Of a stretch of 64,000 bases of DNA, positions 56,170-64,000 are shown one piece after another (position 1 is the first letter of the stretch; every line of letters begins with the position of its first letter). The position numbers and the translations under genes were made by a program. The notes below the pieces were generated by a model. The model had not been told where the DNA came from, made no database searches, and worked only from the letters and a program-made list of their open reading frames with translations. This stretch comes from Myrica gale. Lineage: Eukaryota > Streptophyta > Magnoliopsida > Fagales > Myricaceae. The stretch is taken from assembly GCA_963930655.1 (NCBI GenBank), contig OZ005604.1, positions 1,808,001 to 1,872,000 on the forward strand, given 5' to 3'.

Positions 56170-57050
56170 AAAAACATTGAATATATGCTATCCACAAGCA
56201 TCCCAATGAGAACAAAGGATACTACGCGTGTTAATTGATAATAAATTCTGACCAAGCCCTTAACAATGTAAGCCATGATGCAAGCAGAATACAAGGGGTC
56301 AAACTATTTGAGTCCTATTTTGACACGAAGATTTGGACAACCAAAGGGTCAAAATTATTTAATAAAATGCGACTTGAGCAAAACAAAAAATGTTTCTAAG
56401 AGATAAAACCTCCCTTGTTTACATTTATAATCGTAGTCTTACCTTGTACATGGAACTGTGGAAGGGTACCAGGAAACAGAGAGGTACACACACACGTGTC
56501 AAGCTAAGAAAGAACAAGTGTCCAGCTAAGTTCATTTGGTAAGTTATGCTTAGTGCCTACAGGTGATAGCCTTTAATCCTCTCGGGATTTATAAAATTTG
56601 AATCCCTTTACTCTTAAATTCTAAACAAACGGAGTTGCAAATACTAGTTAGACTGCAGAGAACTAGACCCAAAAGCACGAAACACAATACAAAGCAGGTA
56701 AAATTAGAACATACAATTAGGCTGACAACAAATTGCTACAGCCTTCACGAGTATGCTTTGGACTGATCATGCACCAAATGCGGATAAAAACAAATGGTCC
56801 AGACTTTCCCACAGTCAGTCTTTAACCGATTTATAATCAGTTCCCATTTACTACAGAACAGTGAGTTGCCTATATCCCCAACCTACCTAATTTATGGTCT
56901 TCATACATATTGATAACAAGGATCAGAACATGAACTTCCTCCCGGGTTTTACAAAGCAGAGGTAGACATTCTTGGGTTAGTCAACAACAACAAATTCCAT
57001 TTTTCTTCAAGGAGATGCATCAAGTCACCTGAACACAAGTTTCATACTCA
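56170..57050. other. Intergenic and 3' region of the bHLH gene
   Basis: No other gene recognised. The part nearest 57057 is probably the bHLH 3' UTR. Confidence 0.4.
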
Positions 57051-57056
57051 CTCCGA

Positions 57057-58571
57057 TCACTTTGAAAGGGTAGCCAACAGCTCGTCCTTCAACTGATCTG
57101 CAGTACCACCTTGAGTTCGAATAGAAAACGTATGAATAACCTTGTCATTGTCCGTTGTAACATTTGACTCTTGAGGTACAATTTGTTGTTCCCTAAATGC
57201 TTTGATGATTCCAGCAACTGGGTGACCATCCAATGGGCAGCTCATCCTCACAACTGAATCTTCGTGTCTTGCCTGAAAATCAATCTCTGATGCTGATAAT
57301 TGCTTGTGTTTATTTTTCTCCAGATCTGTTTCCGTTTCCAAAACCCTGATCTTCATCTGGAGATCAGTGATATAGGTAATGGCATCACCAAGTAGAGAGG
57401 CCTTGTCCATCTTAGATATATTTGGGACAACAGCTCTTAATGCATAGAATCTCTGATTAAGCTTCTCACGTCTCTGCCGCTCTGCTTCCACATGATTCAA
57501 AGGTTCTTCTCTCCCATTTGCAGGCTTTCGCCCCCTCTTCCTGGGTTTCCGCTCATCAGGCTGTGATGATGGGTCATCCTTGGACATCTCCAAACTAGAG
57601 ACTATTGTTTGTGGATTAAAACCCCCCACAACCATTTGGTTCAACTGCGGAAACAGTTTTGCTTCATTATCATCACTTCTACATCCATTAGAGGAGTTTC
57701 CGTAAACATGATTGGTACCTATTACTTGTACTTCCAACGTGTCCGAGGTAAAACCAGAATCATCTTCCACCTTAGGGGAAAAATTAATATTGACTGAACC
57801 AGATTTTGTACCACCCAGACTAAGTTCACGTCCAAAAATCTTAGGAAACACCTTTGACTGTGCAGAATTAGGTTCCCCAAATATAGTTTTCACCATATCC
57901 AGAATATTTTGCTCTTCGGGAATTGATTTGATCGAACCAAACTCTACAACCCCATATTTCACAGGTACAAGAACCACAGTGTGGAACCCAGCTGACCTTG
58001 CTAGAAATGACCTATGTTGATAATGATGCAAACAACTAGGCACATCAGAAGCCCAAATTGATTTACCTGACATATATGACTCCCCAGGTCCACGTGATGA
58101 ATCACACCGAAAAGTAAAATACAATGAGGAGAGGTAAAACATCTCAACATCTAACACTCTGTCCAGCCTTGCTGCAAAGTTATCCTCCTCTGACCCACCA
58201 AAAGATGAATGAAGCTTCTGAAGCACCTTCTTCTTCAACTTCTCCTTTTCAACTCCCTCCAAACTGCCATCCCCACCTCTATCCCTTCCTCCAGCTAACC
58301 CACCGTTTGGGTCTCGGCAGTGTCCATCCCCCCATATCAATGCAGAAACACCGGACTTCAAGGTAGCAACCCGCCAGAAAACTGCGTAATTCCAATTGGA
58401 CCCTTCAACAAGCTGGCACAAGCCCTGCTGCACACCCAAATCACCAGATGGTTTCACTAAATTCAACACGTTTTCCGAAGCCGACCCAACCAAGAACTCA
58501 CACGCTTCTGTACCCAATACTGACTCCACCAAGGCCCTGTCTTCTTCATTCACCCAAAATTTATCCCCCAT
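57057..58571 (-). CDS. BHLH3: MYC-like bHLH transcription factor, bHLH3/JAM3 type
   Basis: Nuclear bHLH factor of subgroup IIId (bHLH3/13/14/17, the JAM repressors that oppose MYC2 in jasmonate signalling). A 504-aa intronless CDS. The N-terminal bHLH-MYC_N/JAZ-interaction region runs over about residues 45-235 ([43 protein letters not shown]). A nuclear-localisation stretch [13 protein letters not shown] precedes the bHLH at about 351-402, with [16 protein letters not shown] and the H-E-R basic residues for E-box binding, then [17 protein letters not shown]. The C-terminal ACT-like region ends [11 protein letters not shown]. The start [13 protein letters not shown] matches the family start. 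bHLH3 is preferred over bHLH13 from overall resemblance. Confidence 0.93.
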   Translation of the reverse strand: MGDKFWVNEEDRALVESVLGTEACEFLVGSASENVLNLVKPSGDLGVQQGLCQLVEGSNWNYAVFWRVATLKSGVSALIWGDGHCRDPNGGLAGGRDRGGDGSLEGVEKEKLKKKVLQKLHSSFGGSEEDNFAARLDRVLDVEMFYLSSLYFTFRCDSSRGPGESYMSGKSIWASDVPSCLHHYQHRSFLARSAGFHTVVLVPVKYGVVEFGSIKSIPEEQNILDMVKTIFGEPNSAQSKVFPKIFGRELSLGGTKSGSVNINFSPKVEDDSGFTSDTLEVQVIGTNHVYGNSSNGCRSDDNEAKLFPQLNQMVVGGFNPQTIVSSLEMSKDDPSSQPDERKPRKRGRKPANGREEPLNHVEAERQRREKLNQRFYALRAVVPNISKMDKASLLGDAITYITDLQMKIRVLETETDLEKNKHKQLSASEIDFQARHEDSVVRMSCPLDGHPVAGIIKAFREQQIVPQESNVTTDNDKVIHTFSIRTQGGTADQLKDELLATLSK

Positions 58572-59275
58572 CTTTCTCCTTCGACAGGTATCCTACGAAA
58601 ACCCCCACCGACGCTCTCAAGTAAACTACCTTCAGAGAATTCAAGTGGAGGCAATTAAATAAATACATGAAGGCCTCCAAAAGACATATTTATTAATTAG
58701 ATTCCAGAGACATTTTACGGAGATCAAACAAATATCTAAATCCAGGTCTATCCAGAAGAAAGATCTTTCAATCCATTGACCGAAATTATCAGTTTCTTCC
58801 GAAGCCTAAAAGATTCTGAAATTATAATACCACAATCAAACTCCGTGGATTTCAAGCACGTATCTCTAAACATTAAAAAGCAGATCTTTGAACCAACCTC
58901 TTAAAAAACACATCACTTCCCTCCGAAGCTCAGTTCTCACTTTGATTCACAAATTCTACCCTGAAACCCCAAAAATTTCAGGGAATTCGCGTTTACCCAC
59001 TAACAAAATATATCTGGAATACAAAAACTGTTCAGTTCGTTTCAAAGCTAAAGTTCAATAAGTAACAGAAGTAGGTTACAAGACTCAACAGATTCGGGGC
59101 AAACTGAGGAGTAGTAGACTTACCGGAAAATTGTCCTGGGGGTCCTGTAGTCGAGATTAAGTTTCCAGATATTCCAGTCTCACCTGAGTACCACAAAATC
59201 ACCAGACAAGGAATTTGGTCAGCCGCAGATCTGACGGGAGAGGGCTTATTTCTCTCTTTCTATTTCTAGTCCACC
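58572..59275 (-). promoter_or_regulatory. 5' UTR with a probable leader intron of the bHLH gene
   Basis: On the minus strand TTTTCCG|GTAAGT gives a strong donor (exon end 59124), and TTTTCGTAG|GATACC gives an acceptor near 58593, about 20 bp before the ATG. An intron of about 530 bp in the leader is inferred. The CT-rich sequence around 59235-59270 may mark the transcription start. Confidence 0.5.
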
Positions 59276-59279
59276 GTTC

Positions 59280-59800
59280 ATTTTAAACAAGAACTTTATC
59301 CCTTTTTTTCTTTTTTACTTGTTAATTTCATTTTGACGGGATTTTGCGGGATGCTAAATTGACACCATCATCGTCGAGACAGGAAGCGACAGTAGTTTTG
59401 CAGTTTACTCAAGAGAAGCACGTGAAAACGACAACTCGTTTTGGCAACATTTTCTTGAGTGGGGATGATCCGTTCGTACGTTTCGGAGCATGCTCTGTTG
59501 CGCACAGAGTTCTATACTATATGCAGCGGATTCTGTACCATTTGTAACTGGGTGTTCCCAATTAATAAAAAAGTGAAAGATAGTTGAAACTAATAACAAA
59601 GAACGCTAGACTCTTCAAACCAAATTCTATTAGATCTTCATAAACCTAAAACTTTTGAAGTTAACAGATCAAGAGAGCTAATTCTGATTGCATAAACTCT
59701 GTTCAAGCCGTTTGCTTCGTAGATTAAAAACTTTCTCGATGATCCCTTCCATTAACGACAACAAAGTATATTAGTAGATGTGTTTAATTTGCCATTTACT
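59280..59800. other. Intergenic, no gene recognised
   Basis: Short AT-rich spacer upstream of the bHLH gene. No features seen. Confidence 0.4.
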
Positions 59801-59805
59801 AATTA

Positions 59806-60066
59806 TTATTGAAGGGGCCACCAACGTTCGATCGCTTTCATTCGTCGGAACGTAGCCAGCATAGTAAATTTTCCCAGAAATATATAGTCCCCATGCAAAA
59901 GGTGGGACAAACGCGGTGTGATACATTGAAAACTCACCTCCATTCCATAATTTCTCGGTAGTTTTCGCCGGCCGGAAACACAACTTAGTAGAACTATAAG
60001 GATAAAACGGGTATAGAAAAAAGATTGCATTAATGACATTAATGTATGCTGTGGCTGCATGCCCAT
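59806..60066 (-). CDS. Possible small secreted protein, unrecognised
   Basis: An 86-codon frame from an ATG. An N-terminal hydrophobic stretch (FFYTRFILIVLLSCVSG) resembles a signal peptide, followed by a basic GRRKLPRNYG. A GAG|GTGAGT after that could be a splice donor. In another frame the minus strand has FVPPFAWG and LYISG, weakly reminiscent of the VPPSGPNP-CTYIP core, so it may be a decayed relative of the neighbouring peptide genes. A TATA-like TAATATAAG lies at about 60193-60201. Evidence is thin. Confidence 0.25.
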   Translation of the reverse strand: MGMQPQHTLMSLMQSFFYTRFILIVLLSCVSGRRKLPRNYGMEVSFQCITPRLSHLLHGDYIFLGKFTMLATFRRMKAIERWWPLQ

Positions 60067-60258
60067 GAGCTTTTACACCGATCACGAAATGAATGAAAAA
60101 AAGAAAGAAAGAACAATCTAGCTTGAAAATTCAACAATTACTAATTAGCGGATAATAAAGAATAAAGATTTGATAAAACATGTACGAGGCCGCTTATATT
60201 ACAACCACAACGAATGTCAGGACAGCATGCATGCAGCTATATGATCCATCTTCATCAA

Positions 60259-60504
60259 TTAGTTTTTGTCGCAGTGCCGATTTCCAGGTGTTGGAATGTA
60301 CGTGCAGGGATTGGGACCCGAAGCTGGCACCGGAATATGGCCGCTGACAGATTCGGTCATCTTTGCACCATATTTTGGTTTTGTCCCACCCAATGGCCTC
60401 ACGGCCTCAAGAGGCTGAGATGCGAGAATCAAGAACATGAAAATCAAAAACAAAAACGCGACCACTTTAACAGTGATTGAAAGGTTTTTCCTACCAGAGT
60501 ACAT
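60259..60504 (-). CDS. Intact SGPNP/CTYIP secreted-peptide precursor (CTNIP/SCREW-like)
   Basis: An 81-aa intronless precursor. Residues 1-36 are a signal peptide (basic MYSGRKNLSITVK, then VVAFLFLIFMFLILASQPLEA). A short propeptide follows (VRPLGGTKPKYGAKMTES), then the C-terminal module GHIPVPASGPNPCTYIP, TPGNRHC and DKN. Two cysteines 11 residues apart could form a disulfide loop. This is the only single-module locus in the window with no lesion, so it is the reference for the family. A TATA box CTATAAATATAAAG is at 60593-60606, about 90 bp upstream. The C-T-x-I-P plus second-Cys pattern resembles CTNIP/SCREW phytocytokines sensed by a leucine-rich-repeat receptor kinase; that link is by motif only. 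Confidence 0.75.
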   Translation of the reverse strand: MYSGRKNLSITVKVVAFLFLIFMFLILASQPLEAVRPLGGTKPKYGAKMTESVSGHIPVPASGPNPCTYIPTPGNRHCDKN

Positions 60505-60592
60505 CGTTCAAGGGAAGGAAGAAGAAGGACTATAGCTATTGCAAGGGAAACTTGACGATGGGTGTATCTGAAGATTGGGTGGGCCGGTATGA

Positions 60593-60606
60593 CTTTATAT
60601 TTATAG
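60593..60606 (-). promoter_or_regulatory. TATA box of the 60.3-kb peptide gene
   Basis: Minus strand CTATAAATATAAAG, about 90 bp upstream of the ATG at 60504. Confidence 0.65.
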
Positions 60607-60609
60607 TGA

Positions 60610-61640
60610 GAACATATAAGTACATATTGGGTGAATCCGGGTGATCATGATTCATGAAACTTCTTGGAAGGATGAAGAACGACGATGCATATATGACACT
60701 ATTTCTTGGAAGAGGGGGACTGGGAAAGACTTGTCGAAAGGCACGTGCTTCGTGCTCCGGAATAAATTAAAATCCCACGTAATTAAGCTTCTGGTGGCAT
60801 GCAAATTCCACGCATTTTCAGGGCAGCAATGTGAAAGGCGCTAGCCGTACGTCGTGGATGTGAAAGGGCGGATTAGAAGACACGACGACGATGTTTAGGA
60901 GCAACCCATCGTGACCTTAATTGATTTGTGTGCGCGTTATCTGACTTATGATTGCCCCAAATGTCTGACGACGCTAATCATGCCAAAGAAAAGGGGCAAT
61001 TTGTTTTCCGCTGCCATAAATGCCATTGAGAATATAATTATAATTAATAAATTATTTGAGAAATTGGAGAGTAGTCGCATTGCATAGAAATTATAGCTAT
61101 TCATAATTATTTCCATCATGTATGTATTTATTTTCTTTCTTTTTACTAGAAGTATAGGATGTAAAAGAGAGTAATTAATGTCCAAATGGGGAAAGATTTT
61201 TACAGAAAAAAAGGGAAAGATTCATGAGAATATCCAGAACGGTGTTGGCCGGGGAGGGGGGGGGGGGGGGGGTGGGGTAAGATCGAGCTGCCGCGCTTGT
61301 TCGAATTGGGGAGGAACTTGCCAAGAATTGACACACAGCAGAGTACCATACACGGTGGACACTTTACAGCTGCATTTAACATTCCAATAAATAGCCCGAA
61401 CATTCCTCAACAAAGAGATGCCACTTGTCACGCAGGGAGTCTTTTCCTAGAATTTTCAACGGAGCATATATATATATATATGTGTGTGAGTATCACTTAT
61501 TTCTTCTACTACACGCCTCTAATAAATCCCTACTGCCTCGTGCTAAAAGGAAATTTGGAATATAAATTCTTCTCGATCGAGCTCGATCATGTTCATTTGG
61601 AGGGAAATTACGTACTCATTCCGGCTCTGCAAAAGTGGCC
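60610..61640. other. Intergenic, no gene recognised
   Basis: Spacer between two peptide loci that face away from each other. A G-run is at about 61255-61272 and a TA microsatellite at about 61465-61481, the latter possibly the TATA region of the relic at 61645. Confidence 0.4.
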
Positions 61641-61644
61641 ATGC

Positions 61645-61833
61645 ATGCTTTTGGTCTTGATCTTTACAGCCAAAGCCTCTTGAGGCCGAAAGGTCCTTAA
61701 TTAATTAGGTGACATGAAGCCAACACATGGTGCAACGAACGCGTAATTTCTTCCGCAAGATCGAGGATGCATTCCACCTTCTGGTCACAACCCTTGCACT
61801 TACGTTCCAAAACCTTTTTTCCAGGGCATTGCA
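61645..61833 (+). pseudogene. Decayed SGPNP/CTYIP peptide gene
   Basis: The plus strand gives MLLVLIFTAKAS, a signal-peptide-like remnant, then TGA. After further disruption (TAA at 61744-61746) the sequence has GCIPPSGHNPCTYVP (61768-61812), closely matching the VPPSGPNPCTYIP core. The second Cys (GGGCATTGC at 61824-61832) is out of frame; removal of two bases from the T6 run would place it 11 residues after the first Cys, as in the other members. It is broken at three points. No open frame covers it, so it is easily missed. Confidence 0.65.
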
Positions 61834-61965
61834 GAAGAAAATGGATCAGATTCAGCTGTGGTCGTGAACATGCTTGAGTTTGATATATATCCCGAATTTC
61901 ACGTGAAAAAAAAAGAATGGATACGAAATGAATTTTATGAGAGGGAAGTTCTACATTAACATGAT

Positions 61966-63497
61966 CAGTGGCGGATCCAGGAATGTAATGGAAGGGGGGG
62001 CAAACTCTTAATGAAAAATGACAAAAAAATTTTTTTACTATGTAATGCAAAAAAATGTCTTAAAAGTTAAAAAAAAAATCCTAGAAAGACTAACACGAGG
62101 ACTGAAATATTTTCCACTTTGTGTGAATAAAAATAACATGATCTCGCAACAGATTTATTTTTCAAACAAGAAGAAACTAAAATTAAAACTAGCAAAATTT
62201 CTATAAATTCCATACTGCACTACATAGTAGAATAATGAATAAAAGCTAAGAAAAAATTACCAATTGAAAGGAACTAAGCACATAACATTTTTGAATTGAA
62301 GGCCTACATGACAATTCAAAGATACTAAGACCTAATAGCAAATTAAAAGGAACTAAGTACATTATAAGCTTATTAAGACAATTCTACTAGGAAAATGAAA
62401 CATAGCTTAAATATTCAAAAGCACAGATCAAGTACTTAGAGGAAATAAAAAGAGCAAAAAACGATGGTCTCCTTCTAATCTTGATGAGTATAGCCCAATT
62501 CTCCTCTTGCCTTCTATAAGCCCCAAAAGATCAAATCGTGTTTCCCTTTTTGCTTACACAAATCAGAATTCAGAAATTTGATTCGAGTTGGTATGTGAGT
62601 GATTGTATTGACTGTATCTAGGTTTTTACAACAAATATCTTCTGCTTAGAAAGATTGCAAATTCAAGAATTCTCTATCAGTACTTAATTCATCAAAATTT
62701 CATCACATGAATTCAATTAAAATTTCATCACAAATTCATGAATTTTCTATCCGGTTCACAATATATTCAATAATCCTAATCTACTAATTAAATTTCATCA
62801 CAAATTCATGAATTCTCTATCCGGTTCACAATAAATTCAATAATCCTAATCTGCTAATTAAATTTCATCACATAATTAATCAAAATTTAAAATAAATTTC
62901 ATCACTAATTGAAAAATAAACAGAGTTACAAAGAGACTTGATTTGAGAGAGTACTTGGAGGCTGGAGAGAGAGAGCTGGAGATAGAGAGAGAGAAAGAGT
63001 TGTGGTCCTGTTGAGGAGGAGAGAGGGACGGAGAGGCGACATTCTGTTGACTGTGGAGGTTCGGAGGAGGAGAGGCAGTCGGTAGAGTGATAGAGGACTA
63101 GAGGCTGACGTTCTGTAGAGGCAGAGTGAGAGGAGAGAGAGAGACGGAGGCTAGCATCGGGAGGTGGGGAGCAGAGTGAGAGAGGCTGGGCTGTGGGCGT
63201 CAGGGAGAAAAGGGGGGAAATTGAAGTTGTTAGAGAGGGAGGGGAGGATGGCGCCGAATTAACTAAAAAAAAAGGCCAAGGTGAAATGCGTATTTTACCC
63301 TCTGTTGATTTTTTTTAAAAAAAATTAGACCGGCTAGGTTGGCCTGGGCGCCTGGGTTTGAAGGGGGGCTGGCTTCAGGGCCTGGGTCTAAGGGGGGCAG
63401 CCCATATAAAAAAATCCAAAAAAAAATTTTTTTTAAGAGATTTTTCAGGCAATGGGGGGCAGCCGCCCCCCATTGCCCCTAGCTGGATCCGCCTGTG
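61966..63497. mobile_element. hAT element, same family as 37001-38407, perfect 8-bp TSD
   Basis: Ends are CAGTGGCGGATCCAGG and, inverted from the right, CACAGGCGGATCCAGC. The TSD AACATGAT is at 61958-61965 and 63498-63505. The subterminal ...TATGTAATGCAAAAAA... block is shared with the copy at 37001, so both belong to one family. Inside are a 70-bp tandem repeat (62721-62790 and 62791-62860) and a GA-rich tract (about 62945-63250). No transposase was recognised. Confidence 0.93.
62721..62870. repeat. 70-bp tandem repeat inside the hAT element
   Basis: Two full units and the start of a third, each AATTTCATCACAAATTCATG...CTATCCGGTTCACAATA...AATCCTAATCT. Confidence 0.9.
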
Positions 63498-63505
63498 AAC
63501 ATGAT

Positions 63506-64000
63506 AGAGCCATAAATCGTTGTTTGAGCGATCAAACAACGATATATATATATATGGACTAAAAGGGGAGGGGGTTTAAAATTTTTGAGGGACCAAATAT
63601 GAATTTTTTGTGAAAATGGTGTATAGAGGAACTAAAGGGCCGGGGAGGTGAATTTTAAAATGTCAGAGGTCACGGCCCTGCTAGACCCCTGGTCCCGCTA
63701 CACATTAATATCTTACTATATATGTTGAATTGGATCATATAATAATTTTAAGGAGATTCAAGACAAATCTGCAAGTCGAACTGTTTTTTCTATCGTATCT
63801 TCATAACATGAAATGTTAACTTCCATTGTCGATCTTACATTCTCACCCTGTATATAGAGTTTAAACTCAAAGAAAACGACAAATATTATTTACATTCGTT
63901 TCTCTAACGTAAGAAGTATAATTATAAGCGTTCAAATGGGTAATTGTTTCGGGGACGGTCCGTTATTTCGCCTCAAATTCATGAGTTAGCATTCAAATGC
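63506..64000. other. Intergenic, no gene recognised
   Basis: Transposon-like GGTCCCGC and GGGACCAAA fragments and AT-rich sequence up to the window edge. No coding supported. Confidence 0.35.

Noticed and set aside
1..64000. CRISPR arrays, operons, bacterial-type promoters or riboswitches
   Set aside because: The window is plant nuclear DNA; none of the tandem repeats has spacer structure and the genes are monocistronic.

Overview
The window is nuclear DNA of a flowering plant, most likely a woody eudicot. The reasons are spliced genes with GT-AG introns, plant-specific protein families (EAR-motif C2H2 zinc fingers, a MYC-like bHLH, an F-box/kelch protein), AT-rich intergenic DNA and a dense load of plant hAT, Mutator-like, LINE, SINE and Ty3/gypsy remnants. 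The species cannot be named from the sequence alone.

Layout. 0-3.2 kb: a complete five-exon Bet1-type Qc-SNARE gene, followed by a SINE with intact target-site duplications. 5-7.6 kb: a TAC1/SUPERMAN-like single C2H2 zinc-finger gene on the minus strand, and 1.8 kb away a second copy of its promoter and 5' UTR that has no coding region. 10.2-14.1 kb: a MITE, a 1.5-kb solo LTR with a 5-bp TSD, and a second SUPERMAN-like zinc-finger gene. 14.5-17.9 kb and 33.9-38.8 kb: two copies (A and B) of one segmental duplication, each centred on a small secreted-peptide gene that has since been broken in a different way. 18.3-33.4 kb: mostly transposon debris, including a spectacular Mutator-like palindrome at 19.8-20.5 kb, around one multi-peptide precursor gene at 24.3-24.8 kb. 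40-45.5 kb: hAT-like repeats, then a two-exon F-box/kelch gene of the OR23 type. 50-51.7 kb: an intronless gene for a secreted protein with eleven 37-residue repeats. 52.8-53.6 kb: a hAT element. 55.6-61.8 kb: three further small peptide loci, with an intronless JAM/bHLH3-type transcription factor between them. 62-63.5 kb: another hAT element with TSD.

The most interesting content is a dispersed cluster of secreted peptide loci sharing an SGPNP core: 16.5, 24.3, 36.7, 50.1, 55.6, 60.3 and 61.7 kb. Most encode a signal peptide, a short spacer and a C-terminal module of the form SLR-x2-(V/D)PPSGPNP-C-T-Y-I-P-x6-C. The C-T-(Y)-I-P core with a second cysteine resembles the CTNIP/SCREW phytocytokines, while the PPSGP part also recalls IDA-like and PIP peptides. 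Two members are polyproteins: four dibasic-flanked modules at 24.3 kb, and eleven near-identical 37-aa modules at 50.1 kb in which the first cysteine is replaced by serine or glycine. At least four of the seven loci look broken (stop codons, frameshifts, a hAT, LTR-like insertions), so the cluster appears to be in rapid birth-and-death evolution. Family assignment and function are inference from motifs; no search could be run.
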